This document shows positions 7,668 to 16,415 of a DNA stretch of 64,000 bases, in pieces. The stretch covers positions 1 through 64,000 of the forward strand of contig NZ_SSMY01000011.1 in the NCBI RefSeq assembly GCF_004799495.1, read 5' to 3'. The first letter of the stretch is position 1; the number at the start of each line of letters is the position of its first letter. Source of the stretch: Sphingomonas sp. (GTDB lineage Bacteria > Pseudomonadota > Alphaproteobacteria > Sphingomonadales > Sphingomonadaceae). The notes beneath the pieces are model-generated. The model was not told the origin of the DNA. It searched no databases and saw nothing but the letters and a program-made list of their open reading frames with translations. The position numbers were made by a program, and so were the translations under genes.

Positions 7668-7752
7668 CGGGCACAAGCCGGGCACAACAAGGTGCCCTGA
7701 TTCGCTTTATTTCGCCTGAAATCGCCGAAACCGTGTGCCCGCATTGTGCCCG
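7668..7752. repeat. Paired inverted 9-base repeats (probable integrase arm sites)
   Basis: CGGGCACAA occurs twice in tandem at 7668-7676 and 7679-7687, 11 bases apart. Its reverse complement follows, also as an 11-base-spaced pair: one with a single mismatch (GTGTGCCCG, 7733-7741) and one exact (TTGTGCCCG, 7744-7752). The block lies between the integrase start and the tRNA-Thr fragment. That is where arm-type binding sites and the integrase promoter are expected, and the spacing puts each pair on one helical face. Confidence 0.6.
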
Positions 7753-7839
7753 TATTCGCTCTTCGTAGCCGCGCAAAGCGGCGGAAAAGCTCGGTTTTCT
7801 GCGGTTTTTGACGCTTGCTTACGGTGCGCTAAAAGCGAA

Positions 7840-7883
7840 TTTGTAAACCGAAGGTCGCGGGTTCGATTCCTGCAACCGGCACC
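7840..7883 (+). repeat. Attachment site: 3' fragment of tRNA-Thr(UGU)
   Basis: The sequence matches the 3' half of a tRNA: anticodon loop TTTGTAA (UGU, Thr), a variable region, the T-arm GCGGG-TTCGATT-CCTGC, and the acceptor strand AACCGGC followed by ACC. No D-arm, 5' acceptor strand (expected GCCGGTT) or 5' anticodon stem lies upstream, so it is not a functional tRNA gene. A 3' tRNA fragment next to an integrase is the classic direct repeat left when an element inserts into a tRNA gene. The intact tRNA-Thr should lie at the other end of the element, left of this window. Confidence 0.82.
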
Positions 7884-7885
7884 GC

Positions 7886-8248
7886 CTACCGATCCCGCCA
7901 ATAATCGAACGCGATCTGCTGCTGCTCGCGCACCAGCTTTATCGCGCGTGGCCCGGTCCACGGTCCGTCATACCCGAGCACGAACGCCCGCGCGCCGCCC
8001 CACCAGCCCTGGCCTGGCAGCCCGTCCGATTCGCGCACGACCAGCACCGCCAGTTCCGGCTCGCCCGCCGCGATCGCGGCCTCGTCGATCACATCGAGCG
8101 TCTTGCACAAGGCCCGCATCTTTGGCCGCGTAAAACGCAGGCCCAGTTCGCCCAGCATCTCGCTGTAACTAACCGCCCGTCCTTCGCGCGCCGCCGCGAT
8201 CAGCAAACCGCGCACGCGCTCCACATCGGCGATCGGTGAGTCGGTCAT
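7886..8248 (-). CDS. Conserved hypothetical protein, 120 aa
   Basis: The ATG at 8248 gives a compact 120-residue product; an upstream extension would run antisense through the next gene. The protein has an N-terminal helical segment (EMLGELGLRF) and a C-terminal block with PGQGWWGGARAF and FDYWRD. The pattern resembles small conserved proteobacterial proteins of unknown function. It lies just outside the integrated element, ending three bases from the tRNA fragment, and is the first gene of the core chromosome. Confidence 0.6.
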   Translation of the reverse strand: MTDSPIADVERVRGLLIAAAREGRAVSYSEMLGELGLRFTRPKMRALCKTLDVIDEAAIAAGEPELAVLVVRESDGLPGQGWWGGARAFVLGYDGPWTGPRAIKLVREQQQIAFDYWRDR

Positions 8249-8314
8249 TGCCCGCGCTCCGTTCCTCGGCTTAGGTGCAACCCGCATCGCGTGGAAGGCG
8301 TTACGCACCCCAAA

Positions 8315-9010
8315 ATGATCAAGGTCGCGAGCTATAATATCCGCAAGGGGATCGGCACCGACCGCATCCGCAGCCCCGACCGCATCCTGCACGTGCTCCA
8401 CGAAATCGACGCCGACGTGATCGCGCTGCAGGAGGCCGACCGCCGCTTCGGCGGGCGCGCGGCGATCCTCAGCCCGCACCACCTCGCCGAGCATAGCGCG
8501 TACAAGGCGGTGCCGTTCGGCAAGCGCGAGCATTCGGCGGGGTGGCACGGCAACGTCCTGCTGGTGCGCAAGGACGCGACGATCGCCGATTGCGAAGCGA
8601 TCCACCTCCCCACCCTCGAGCCGCGCGGCGCGGTGATGGCGGATCTGCGGGTCAACGGCACGCTGGTGCGGATCGTCGGGATGCACCTCGATCTGTCGGG
8701 GCTGATGCGTCGGCGCCAGGCCGATGCGATCATCGCGCACCTTGATGCGAGCACCGATCGCTTGCCGACGGTGATGATGGGCGATCTCAACGAATGGACG
8801 CGGCATTCGGGGTGCCTCAAGAACTTCGCCGAGCGCTTCACCATCGCGGCGACCGGGCCCAGTTTCCACGCGCGGCGCCCGGTCGGGCGGCTCGACCGGA
8901 TCATGGCCTCGCCCGATCTGCGCATCGCCGATTGCGGGGTGCACCATTCGCCAGCGTCGCGTACCGCGTCCGACCACTTACCAATCTGGGCCAAGATCGA
9001 AGCCGCATGA
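8315..9010 (+). CDS. Endonuclease/exonuclease/phosphatase family protein, 231 aa
   Basis: This is a member of the DNase I-like metal-dependent phosphodiesterase superfamily. Visible family motifs are SYNIRKG near the start, ALQEADRR (metal-binding Glu), GMHLDL, MGDLNEW (catalytic Asp-Leu-Asn) and ASDHLPIWA with the C-terminal Ser-Asp-His. No signal peptide is seen, so it is probably cytoplasmic. Substrates in this family range from DNA to phospholipids and inositol phosphates, so the specific reaction is open. It overlaps the next gene by ATGA. An upstream GTG at 8291 is an alternative start. Confidence 0.8.
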   Translation: MIKVASYNIRKGIGTDRIRSPDRILHVLHEIDADVIALQEADRRFGGRAAILSPHHLAEHSAYKAVPFGKREHSAGWHGNVLLVRKDATIADCEAIHLPTLEPRGAVMADLRVNGTLVRIVGMHLDLSGLMRRRQADAIIAHLDASTDRLPTVMMGDLNEWTRHSGCLKNFAERFTIAATGPSFHARRPVGRLDRIMASPDLRIADCGVHHSPASRTASDHLPIWAKIEAA

Positions 9011-11292
9011 CGCGCGAGAAGGAACTCCGCATGGCGCTGGTCTGCTACGGCGGGATCAGCCTGGCGGTGTACATGCACGGCATCACCAAAGAGATCTGGC
9101 GCCTCGCCCGCGCCTCGCGCGCGTTTCACGGCGACCACGCTCCGCCGGCGCAATCGACCGAGCGAGTCTATCACGCGCTGCTCGCGGAAATCGAGACCGA
9201 GTCCGACGTGAAACTGCGCATCCTGCCCGATATCATCGCGGGTGCGAGCGCAGGCGGGATCAACGGCGTGTTCCTGGCACAGGCGATCGCGACTGGGCAG
9301 AGCCTGGAGCCCCTAACGCAATTGTGGCTCGACACCGCCGACGTCGAGGCACTGATCGATCCCGACCAGGCGGCGCAGCATCCCTGGACGAAGATATGGG
9401 CGCTGCCGATCGCGTGGATGGCGCAACGCCGTGGTGCCGCGCGGATCGACGAGCTGGTCGAGGCAGGCGCGCGGCGCGAGGTGCAGGCGAAGCTGTCGCA
9501 ATTCGTCCGCGCGCGCTGGTTCGAGCCACCGTTCGGGGGGAAGCGCTTCTCCAACCTGATCCTCGACGCGCTGGAGGCGATGCACGCCGCGGGCGGCGAC
9601 GGGCGGTTGCTCCCCCACGGTCAGCCGCTCGACCTGTTCGTCACCGTCACCGATTTCCGCGGCCATCCCGAACGGCTCGAACTGCATTCGCCGAGCGAAG
9701 TGATGGAGACCGAGCACCGCCTCGTCATCCCGTTCAGCGACCATGGCACGGGCGGCTTCGCCGACCCCGCCGAGCTGACTTTCGCCGCGCGTGCGACCTC
9801 TAGCTTCCCGGGCGCCTTCCCGCCGTTCAGTGTCGGCGAACTCGATAGCGTGCTCGACGAGCGCGCGCTGGCGTGGCCGACCCGCGCCGCGTTCCTCGAA
9901 CGCGCGCTGCCGCGCCAGTACGCCGCCAACGCGGCCGACAGCGCAGTGCTGATCGACGGCTCGGTGCTGGTCAACGCGCCGTTCCGCCCGGCGATGGACG
10001 CGCTGCGCGAACGCCCCGCCAGGCGCGAGATCGACCGCCGCTTCATCTATATCGACCCCGCCCCCGGCCCGAGCTTCCAGTTCGGCGCGACCGCGGCAGC
10101 GACGCCCGGGTTCTTCCAGACGATCATCGGCGCGATTTCCGAAATCCCGCGCCAACAACCGATCCGCGACAATCTGGAAGCGATTCAGGAGCGCAGCGAG
10201 CGGATCGACCGGATGCGCGCGATCACGCGGCTGATTCGGCCCGAGGTCGAGGCGCAGATCGAGGCGTTGTTCGGTTATACTTTGTTTCTAGATTCGCCGA
10301 CGCCGGCGCGACTCGCCGCTTGGCGGACCAAGGCGCAGAATGCGGCGGCGGCCAAATCGGGGTTCGGGTACGCGGCGTACGGTCATTTGAAGGTCGCTGG
10401 TGTCGTCGACCTGATCGCAACCCTGCTCCACGCGGTCGGCGGCGAAGGGGCGCCCGAGCGGCTGCACCGCATCCGCCGCGCCGTCGAGGAGGCGGTGCGA
10501 GCAATGGACGGCGGGCTGACCTTCGCCGGCAAGGCGAGCCCGTCTGCGATCGCATTCCTGCGCTCGTTCGATCTCGGTTTCCGCATCCGCAGGCTTCGGC
10601 TGGTAGCGCGCCGGCTCACCGAGCTGGAGGACGAACTGACCGAAACGCAACTCGCGACCGCGCGCGCGCAAATCTACGACGCGCTCGCGGGGTATCTCGA
10701 GGCCAAGCGCACCGACCCGCACGCGGGGCTGCGCCGCGCGGTCCGCGTGATGCGGAGCGACGCGCAGCCGGTGCTCGACCAATTGGCGGCCTCGCTCGGA
10801 CTCAAGCAGCTCGACGACGAGACCGACCGGAAGATGGCGGTCGCATTCGAAGGCATGGCGAAGGAGGTGAAGCGCCCACTCCTCCTCGCCTATCTCGGTT
10901 TCCCGTTCTTCGACGTCGCGACGCTGCCGCTGCTCCAGGGCGAAGGGCTCGATGAATTCGACCCGATAAAGGTCGACCGGATCGCGCCCGAGGACGCCGC
11001 GTCGATCCGCCAGGGCGGCGCCGAGGCTACCTTGAAGGGCATCCAGTTCAACGCGTTCGGCGCGTTCTTCAGCCGCGCGTATCGCGAGAACGACTATCTG
11101 TGGGGCCGCCTCCACGGCGCCGAGCGGATGATCGACATCGTCGTCTCCGCACTCCCGCCGCGCACGCGGATGAAGCCGGGACGTGTGGCGGCGATCAAGC
11201 GCCAGCTTTTCCATGCGATCCTCGACGAGGAAGAACCGCGACTGGGCGCGGTGCCGGGGTTGATCGGCGCGCTGCGCAAGGAAGTCGGCTGA
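9007..11292 (+). CDS. Patatin-like phospholipase family protein, 761 aa
   Basis: The N-terminal half is a patatin-type acyl hydrolase domain with the nucleophile motif GASAG (Ser81) and a later DGSVLVNAPF segment carrying the catalytic Asp. The C-terminal half is an extension like that of the long 'patatin-related' proteins of alphaproteobacteria. Family members cleave acyl chains from phospholipids, though activity of this long form is little studied. I start at 9007, where the ATG overlaps the previous stop; the longer open frame upstream is antisense noise. It is probably cotranscribed with the phosphodiesterase-like gene before it. Confidence 0.82.
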   Translation: MTREKELRMALVCYGGISLAVYMHGITKEIWRLARASRAFHGDHAPPAQSTERVYHALLAEIETESDVKLRILPDIIAGASAGGINGVFLAQAIATGQSLEPLTQLWLDTADVEALIDPDQAAQHPWTKIWALPIAWMAQRRGAARIDELVEAGARREVQAKLSQFVRARWFEPPFGGKRFSNLILDALEAMHAAGGDGRLLPHGQPLDLFVTVTDFRGHPERLELHSPSEVMETEHRLVIPFSDHGTGGFADPAELTFAARATSSFPGAFPPFSVGELDSVLDERALAWPTRAAFLERALPRQYAANAADSAVLIDGSVLVNAPFRPAMDALRERPARREIDRRFIYIDPAPGPSFQFGATAAATPGFFQTIIGAISEIPRQQPIRDNLEAIQERSERIDRMRAITRLIRPEVEAQIEALFGYTLFLDSPTPARLAAWRTKAQNAAAAKSGFGYAAYGHLKVAGVVDLIATLLHAVGGEGAPERLHRIRRAVEEAVRAMDGGLTFAGKASPSAIAFLRSFDLGFRIRRLRLVARRLTELEDELTETQLATARAQIYDALAGYLEAKRTDPHAGLRRAVRVMRSDAQPVLDQLAASLGLKQLDDETDRKMAVAFEGMAKEVKRPLLLAYLGFPFFDVATLPLLQGEGLDEFDPIKVDRIAPEDAASIRQGGAEATLKGIQFNAFGAFFSRAYRENDYLWGRLHGAERMIDIVVSALPPRTRMKPGRVAAIKRQLFHAILDEEEPRLGAVPGLIGALRKEVG

Positions 11293-11331
11293 GGCTGGCC
11301 AAGGGCGCCCTTCCCCGCTAGCCTCCCTCCC

Positions 11332-11658
11332 ATGCAATTCCTCAAAATCCTGCTGTGGTGCCTGCTCGCCTTCGTCGCGGCGATCTTCACCTTCGGCAAC
11401 TGGACGTGGGTCACGATCAACCTGTGGGGCGGGCTGGTCGCGGAGGTGAACCTGCCGTTCCTGATGCTGCTGATGTTTCTCGCCGGGATGCTGCCGACCT
11501 GGCTATATTTCCGCGCGCAGCGCTGGCGGCTGACCCAGCGGCTCGCCACGTCGGAACGGATCATCGCCGACCTCAAGCCCGTACAGAGCGTCGCGGTGGT
11601 CGAGCCGGTGACGCCGCCGGCACCGCCATCGCCGCCGCCGGTCGACAAATTGCTATGA
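11332..11658 (+). CDS. LapA/DUF1049-type inner-membrane protein, 108 aa
   Basis: Two transmembrane helices (about residues 4-22 and 41-60) are followed by a short cytoplasmic helix and a Pro-rich tail (PPAPPSPPP). This is the arrangement of lipopolysaccharide-assembly protein A-like (DUF1049) proteins, which sit in the inner membrane; Escherichia coli LapA influences envelope assembly. It overlaps pyrF by ATGA, the usual neighbourhood of this gene in alphaproteobacteria. Confidence 0.72.
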   Translation: MQFLKILLWCLLAFVAAIFTFGNWTWVTINLWGGLVAEVNLPFLMLLMFLAGMLPTWLYFRAQRWRLTQRLATSERIIADLKPVQSVAVVEPVTPPAPPSPPPVDKLL

Positions 11659-12329
11659 CCAGCCGCATCTACGTTGCGCTCGACACGCCCGATATCGAGC
11701 GGGCCAAGGTGATCGCCAACCGCGTCCGCCACCATGTCGGTGGGATCAAGCTGGGCCTCGAATTCTTCATGGCGAACGGGCGTCACGGCGTGCTGGAGAT
11801 GCACGAGCTCGGCCTGCCGATCTTTCTCGACCTCAAGCTGCACGACATCCCGAACACCGTCGGCAAGGCGATTCAGTCGTTGCGCGGGCTCGATCCCGCG
11901 GTGCTGACCGTCCACGGCGCGGGTGGCCGCGCGATGCTGGAGGATGCCAAGGCGGCCGCGCCGATCGACACCAAAGTCGTCGCGGTAACGATGCTGACCA
12001 GCCTCGACGAGAACGACCTGCGAACCACGGGGATCGAAGGATCGGCGCACGATCAGGTGCTGCGGCTGACCGACCTCGCGATGGACGCCGGGCTCGACGG
12101 CATCGTCTGTTCGGGCGACGAGGTCGCCGCGGCGCACAAACATTGGCCCAAGGGGTTCTTCGTCGTCCCCGGCGTGCGTCCGGCCAACGGCGCGATCGGC
12201 GACCAGAAGCGCGTCGTGACGCCGCGGGCCGCGCTCGATGCAGGCGCATCGATCTTGGTGGTGGGACGTCCAATCACCGGCGCCGAAGACCCCGACATGG
12301 CCGCGCGCGAAATCGGGGCGACGTTGTAA
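11655..12329 (+). CDS. pyrF: Orotidine 5'-phosphate decarboxylase, 224 aa
   Basis: It catalyses the last step of UMP synthesis, removing CO2 from orotidine 5'-phosphate. The signature DLKLHDIPNTV with the catalytic Lys and Asp lies near residue 60, and the C-terminal phosphate-binding VVGRPIT motif is present. Length is normal for the bacterial type I enzyme. The ATG at 11655 overlaps the stop of the upstream membrane-protein gene. The gene precedes trpF, an order common in alphaproteobacteria. Confidence 0.95.
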   Translation: MTSRIYVALDTPDIERAKVIANRVRHHVGGIKLGLEFFMANGRHGVLEMHELGLPIFLDLKLHDIPNTVGKAIQSLRGLDPAVLTVHGAGGRAMLEDAKAAAPIDTKVVAVTMLTSLDENDLRTTGIEGSAHDQVLRLTDLAMDAGLDGIVCSGDEVAAAHKHWPKGFFVVPGVRPANGAIGDQKRVVTPRAALDAGASILVVGRPITGAEDPDMAAREIGATL

Positions 12330-12358
12330 GGCGAGTCCGCTTCGGCCATAGCGCCGCG

Positions 12359-12997
12359 ATGCCCCGCGTCACCGGCAAGATTTGCGGCCTTTCAACGCCC
12401 GAAACGCTCGACGCCGCGATCGCGGGCGGGGCGAGCCATGTCGGGTTCGTGCTCTATCCGCCCTCCCCCCGCGCGGTGTCGTTCGATGGCGTGCGCGGTC
12501 TCACCCAGCGTGTGCCCAGCCATGTCGCCAGGGTCGGCGTATTCGTTGATCCGTGCAACGCGCTGATCGACCAGGCCATCGGGAGCGGAGCGCTCGATGC
12601 GATCCAGCTCCATTCGGTGACGCCGGCACGCGCGGCGGCGTTGAAGCAGCACAGCAAGCGTGAGGTGTGGGTCGCGGTGGCGGTCAAGACGCGCGCCGAC
12701 CTCGACACTGCTGCCAATTATCGGAGTGCGTGCGACAAAATTCTGTATGACGCCAAGACGCCGGACGGCGCACTCCCCGGCGGGATGGGCGTGCGGTTCG
12801 ACTGGACTTTGCTCGACGGCTTCCCGCACCCTCTCCCTTGGGCGCTGTCGGGCGGGCTGACGGCGGACAATGTTGGCGAGGCCGCGCGGCGCACCGGCGC
12901 GTCGCTCGTCGACACGTCGTCGGGCGTCGAGACCGCGCCGGGCGTGAAGGATGTGGACAAGATCGCCACGTTCCTGCGGGCAGTTGCACAAATCTAG
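12359..12997 (+). CDS. trpF: Phosphoribosylanthranilate isomerase, 212 aa
   Basis: It converts N-(5-phosphoribosyl)anthranilate to the ribulose form in tryptophan synthesis. The N-terminal KICGLSTPET holds the catalytic Cys; the C-terminal barrel has ALSGGLTADNV (phosphate binding) and VDTSSGVE. Length is typical. The ATG at 12359 was chosen because translation from there gives the conserved start. It lies 29 bases after pyrF and heads the trpF-trpB-trpA block. Confidence 0.95.
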   Translation: MPRVTGKICGLSTPETLDAAIAGGASHVGFVLYPPSPRAVSFDGVRGLTQRVPSHVARVGVFVDPCNALIDQAIGSGALDAIQLHSVTPARAAALKQHSKREVWVAVAVKTRADLDTAANYRSACDKILYDAKTPDGALPGGMGVRFDWTLLDGFPHPLPWALSGGLTADNVGEAARRTGASLVDTSSGVETAPGVKDVDKIATFLRAVAQI

Positions 12998-13007
12998 TCC
13001 GCTGGTG

Positions 13008-13061
13008 TCGAGCGAAGTCGAGACACGGTAACAGGCGGAAACGCTTCTCGACTTCGCTCGA
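13008..13061. repeat. Interspersed inverted repeat
   Basis: TCGAGCGAAGTCGAGA (13008-13023) and its exact reverse complement (13046-13061) flank a 22-base spacer between trpF and trpB. The motif belongs to a family of short palindromic repeats often seen between sphingomonad genes. In the transcript it would form a strong hairpin that could modulate processing or coupling between trpF and trpB. Confidence 0.65.
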
Positions 13062-13085
13062 AGCGAACGGCTAAGGGGAGGCGCA

Positions 13086-14312
13086 ATGACCGCCAACACC
13101 TTCCGCGCGCAGCCCGACGACAGAGGGCATTTCGGCCAGTTCGGCGGGCGCTATGTCGCCGAGACGCTGATGCCGCTGATTCTCGACCTCGAGCGCGAAT
13201 ATCGCGCGGCGAAGGCGGACCCGGCGTTTCAGGCGCAGTTCGATGACCTGCTCGAACATTATGTCGGCCGCCCCAGCCCGCTCTATTTCGCCGAGCGGCT
13301 GACCGCGGCGGTGCGGGAGGGGTGCGACCCCGGCAAAGGTGCGCAAATCTGGTTCAAGCGCGACGAGCTCAACCATACCGGTGCGCACAAGATCAACAAT
13401 TGCATCGGCCAGATCCTGCTCGCCATGCGGATGGGCAAGACGCGGATCATCGCCGAGACCGGCGCGGGGCAGCATGGCGTCGCCACCGCGACCGTGTGCG
13501 CGCGGTTTGGGCTGCCGTGCGTGATCTACATGGGCGCTAAGGACGTAGAGCGGCAGCAGCCTAACGTGTTCCGGATGAAATTGCTTGGTGCCGAGGTGAT
13601 GCCGGTGACGAGCGGCGCGAACACATTGAAGGACGCGATGAACGAGGCGCTGCGCGATTGGGTCGCGAACGTCCACGACACCTTCTACATCATCGGCACC
13701 GCGGCGGGACCGCATCCCTATCCTGAACTCGTCCGCGATTTTCAGTCGGTTATCGGGACGGAGGCGCGCGCACAGATGCTGAGCCGGATCGATCGCCTGC
13801 CCGACCTGCTGGTCGCGGCGATCGGTGGCGGGTCCAACGCGATCGGGCTGTTCCACCCATTCCTCGATGATGCCGAGGTGAAGATGCTGGGCGTCGAGGC
13901 GGCCGGCGAAGGGCTCGACAAGAAGCACGCCGCGAGCCTTGCGGGTGGCTTCCCCGGCATCCTCCACGGCAACAAGACCTATCTGCTGCAGGACGACGAC
14001 GGCCAGATCGCAGAGGCGCATTCGATTTCGGCGGGCCTCGACTATCCCGGGATTGGGCCTGAGCACTCATGGCTCAAGGAAATCGGGAGGGTCGAATACA
14101 CCTCGGCAACCGACGAGGAAGCGCTCAGCGCGTTCCAGTTGTTGTGCAAGACCGAGGGCATCATCCCCGCGCTCGAACCTTCGCACGCCATTGCAGCTGT
14201 CGTGCACAAGGCACGGGAAATGGATCAAAACCAGATCATCCTGTGCAACCTGTGCGGGCGCGGCGACAAGGACATCTTCACCGTCGCTGAGGCGTTGGGG
14301 GTTGCGATATGA
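13086..14312 (+). CDS. trpB: Tryptophan synthase beta subunit, 408 aa
   Basis: It condenses indole with serine using pyridoxal phosphate, in an alpha2-beta2 complex with TrpA. The cofactor lysine is in NHTGAHKIN (Lys102), and the Gly-rich phosphate-binding loop GGGSNAIG and GRGDKD are present. Length is standard. A strong GGGGAGG site precedes the ATG. Its last codon overlaps the start of an extra membrane-protein gene, so trpB and trpA are not directly adjacent here. Confidence 0.97.
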   Translation: MTANTFRAQPDDRGHFGQFGGRYVAETLMPLILDLEREYRAAKADPAFQAQFDDLLEHYVGRPSPLYFAERLTAAVREGCDPGKGAQIWFKRDELNHTGAHKINNCIGQILLAMRMGKTRIIAETGAGQHGVATATVCARFGLPCVIYMGAKDVERQQPNVFRMKLLGAEVMPVTSGANTLKDAMNEALRDWVANVHDTFYIIGTAAGPHPYPELVRDFQSVIGTEARAQMLSRIDRLPDLLVAAIGGGSNAIGLFHPFLDDAEVKMLGVEAAGEGLDKKHAASLAGGFPGILHGNKTYLLQDDDGQIAEAHSISAGLDYPGIGPEHSWLKEIGRVEYTSATDEEALSAFQLLCKTEGIIPALEPSHAIAAVVHKAREMDQNQIILCNLCGRGDKDIFTVAEALGVAI

Positions 14313-14671
14313 AGAGCAAAAATCAGCTAATCGGCTTCGTAATTATGACGACGCTAGTCGTTGCGCTGATCCCGCTCGGTGAAACAATGGCGTTTGGGAA
14401 CACCATTGTCGTCGTCCTTTACGCGATCTCGTTTGCGACAGGCATTTCGCTCGCCACCGCCAGCCTGTCGCGGCCTTATCGGGCGTTTTGGGCCCTCGGC
14501 TTGTCGATCGTGCTGGTTGTATTAGCAACCACGATCAATACGTCGATGGCGCCGGGCGAAGAGGGAGGACCCGTTCTGGGCCTGATCGTGTTCGGTTTCT
14601 ACCTGGGCCTGCCGACCTTGATCTTCGCGTTGCTATTTGGGCTCGCGCTAAAACCCCGCATGCTACAATGA
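14309..14671 (+). CDS. Small four-helix membrane protein inserted between trpB and trpA, 120 aa
   Basis: Four hydrophobic segments (about residues 6-25, 29-51, 56-76 and 88-115) predict a small polytopic inner-membrane protein. The start overlaps trpB (ATGA at 14309) and the stop overlaps trpA (14668), so it is translationally coupled on both sides. I recognise no family. Nothing in the sequence links it to tryptophan synthesis or transport except its position. Confidence 0.65.
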   Translation: MKSKNQLIGFVIMTTLVVALIPLGETMAFGNTIVVVLYAISFATGISLATASLSRPYRAFWALGLSIVLVVLATTINTSMAPGEEGGPVLGLIVFGFYLGLPTLIFALLFGLALKPRMLQ

Positions 14672-15459
14672 GCCGCCTGTCCTCCGCTTTCGCTAAAGAA
14701 CGTCCTGCCCTCGTGACCTTCGTCACCGCAGGCGACGGCCCGACCGCGGCAGTCCTCGACGCGCTGGTCGCGGGCGGCACGGACGTGATCGAGCTCGGCA
14801 TGCCGTTCACCGATCCGATGGCGGACGGCCCGGCGATCCAGGCGGGCAATCTGCGCAGCCTCGGCGCGGGAACGACGACCGCCGATATCCTGAGTATCGC
14901 CAAAGACTTCCGCGCGCGCCATCCCGACGTGCCGCTGGTGCTGATGGGCTATGCCAACCCGATGACCCGCCGCGGGGCAGACTGGTTCGCCGCCGCCGCG
15001 CGCGAGGCCGGGGTCGATGGCGTGATCTGCGTCGATATCCCGCCCGAGGAAGACGAGTCGCTGGGTCCCGCGCTGCGCGCCGCGGGGGTTGACCTGATCC
15101 GTCTCGCCACCCCTACCACCGATGCCGCGCGGCTCCCCCGCGTGCTCGATGGCGCGAGCGGGTTTCTCTATTACGTCTCGGTCGCCGGGATCACCGGCAA
15201 GCAACAAGCGGCGCAAGCTTCGATCGAGGACGCCGTCGCGCGCCTTAAGGCCGCGACCGATCTGCCCGTCGCGGTCGGTTTCGGCATCCGCACGCCCGAG
15301 CAAGCCGCCGCGATCGCGCGCGTCGCCGACGGCGTCGTGGTCGGCTCGGCGATCGTCGAACTGGTCGGCGAGCACGGGCGGGATGCACCGGAACCGGTTC
15401 GCGCCTATATCGCTTCACTCTCGGCGGCGATTCACGCTGCCCGCAAGGAAACAGCATGA
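14668..15459 (+). CDS. trpA: Tryptophan synthase alpha subunit, 263 aa
   Basis: It cleaves indole-3-glycerol phosphate to indole and glyceraldehyde 3-phosphate. The conserved [14 protein letters not shown] carries the catalytic Glu and the DPxADGP loop, and the phosphate-binding end has GFGIRTPEQ and VVGSAIV. The ATG overlaps the stop of the membrane-protein gene and the stop overlaps accD. It belongs to a coupled run trpB-membrane protein-trpA-accD. Confidence 0.96.
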   Translation: MSRLSSAFAKERPALVTFVTAGDGPTAAVLDALVAGGTDVIELGMPFTDPMADGPAIQAGNLRSLGAGTTTADILSIAKDFRARHPDVPLVLMGYANPMTRRGADWFAAAAREAGVDGVICVDIPPEEDESLGPALRAAGVDLIRLATPTTDAARLPRVLDGASGFLYYVSVAGITGKQQAAQASIEDAVARLKAATDLPVAVGFGIRTPEQAAAIARVADGVVVGSAIVELVGEHGRDAPEPVRAYIASLSAAIHAARKETA

Positions 15460-16313
15460 GCTGGCTCAGCAACGTCCGCAACGCGCTCTCTTACGTGATG
15501 CCGAAGAAGGAGAGCCCCGACAACCTCTGGCACAAGTGCAAGGGGTGCGGGCAAATGGTGTTCGCGAAGGAGCTGGAGGACAACCTCTATGTCTGCCCGA
15601 ACTGCGGACATCACGAGCGGATCGGGCCCGAGGTGCGGTTCGCGCAGATCTTCGACGAGGACAGCTACGAGCAACTCGCCGCGCCCAAGGTGCCCGAGGA
15701 TCCGCTCAAGTTCCGCGACCAGAAACGCTATACCGACCGCATCAAGGCCGCGCGCGCCGCGACGGGCGAAAGCGACGCGCTGATCAACGCGAGCGGGACG
15801 ATCGACGGGCGCAAGGCGGTGGTCGGCGTGCAGGACTTCGCGTTCATGGGCGGATCGATGGGCCTCGCGGTCGGCGAAGCATTCGTGCGCGGAGTCGAGG
15901 CGGCGATCGAGGAGGAGGCGCCGTACATCATCTTCACCGCGGCGGGCGGCGCGCGGATGCAGGAAGGTATATTGTCACTGATGCAGATGCCGCGTGCGAC
16001 CGTGGCGATCGAGATGCTACACGACGCCGGACTGCCCTATATCGTCGTGCTGACCGACCCCACGACGGGCGGCGTCACCGCGAGCTACGCCATGCTCGGC
16101 GACGTCCAGATCGCCGAGCCGGGCGCGCTGATCGGGTTCGCCGGGCAGCGCGTGATCGAGCAGACGATCCGCGAGAAATTGCCCGAGGGGTTCCAGCGCG
16201 CGGAGTATCTGCTCGATCACGGCATGCTCGACATGGTCGTGCCGCGTGCCGAGCTGAAGGCGACGCTGGCGAGCGTGGTCGGCTATCTGTGCGAGCGCCG
16301 GAAGGCGGCATAA
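15456..16313 (+). CDS. accD: Acetyl-CoA carboxylase carboxyltransferase subunit beta, 285 aa
   Basis: This subunit carries out the transcarboxylation half of malonyl-CoA synthesis together with AccA. An N-terminal four-Cys zinc ribbon is clear (Cys28, Cys31, Cys47, Cys50), followed by the crotonase-like domain with [11 protein letters not shown] and [10 protein letters not shown]. It overlaps trpA by ATGA and precedes folC, a widely conserved order. Confidence 0.96.
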   Translation: MSWLSNVRNALSYVMPKKESPDNLWHKCKGCGQMVFAKELEDNLYVCPNCGHHERIGPEVRFAQIFDEDSYEQLAAPKVPEDPLKFRDQKRYTDRIKAARAATGESDALINASGTIDGRKAVVGVQDFAFMGGSMGLAVGEAFVRGVEAAIEEEAPYIIFTAAGGARMQEGILSLMQMPRATVAIEMLHDAGLPYIVVLTDPTTGGVTASYAMLGDVQIAEPGALIGFAGQRVIEQTIREKLPEGFQRAEYLLDHGMLDMVVPRAELKATLASVVGYLCERRKAA

Positions 16314-16316
16314 TCT

Positions 16317-16410
16317 CCCCTCCCGCTTGCGGGAGGGGTCGGGGGAGGGCATGTGCCGACCCGTGCTGATCGACGCGCCCTCCCCTAGCCCCTCCTGCAA
16401 GCGGGAGGGG
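16317..16410. repeat. Interspersed palindromic repeat pair
   Basis: Two copies of a 22-base palindromic unit, CCCCTCCCGCTTGCGGGAGG (+GG) at 16317-16338 and a near-identical CCCCTCCTGCAAGCGGGAGG (+GG) at 16389-16410, sit between accD and folC. The right copy ends six bases before the folC ATG and contains its Shine-Dalgarno sequence (GGAGG), so the repeat may affect folC translation. Confidence 0.7.
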
Positions 16411-16415
16411 AACTG

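Noticed and set aside
7840..7883. Functional tRNA-Thr gene
   Set aside because: Only the 3' half is present; no D-arm or 5' acceptor strand can be found upstream.
16314..16415. Intrinsic terminator after accD
   Set aside because: The hairpins lack a U-tract and occur as a two-copy palindromic repeat, so an interspersed element is the better reading.
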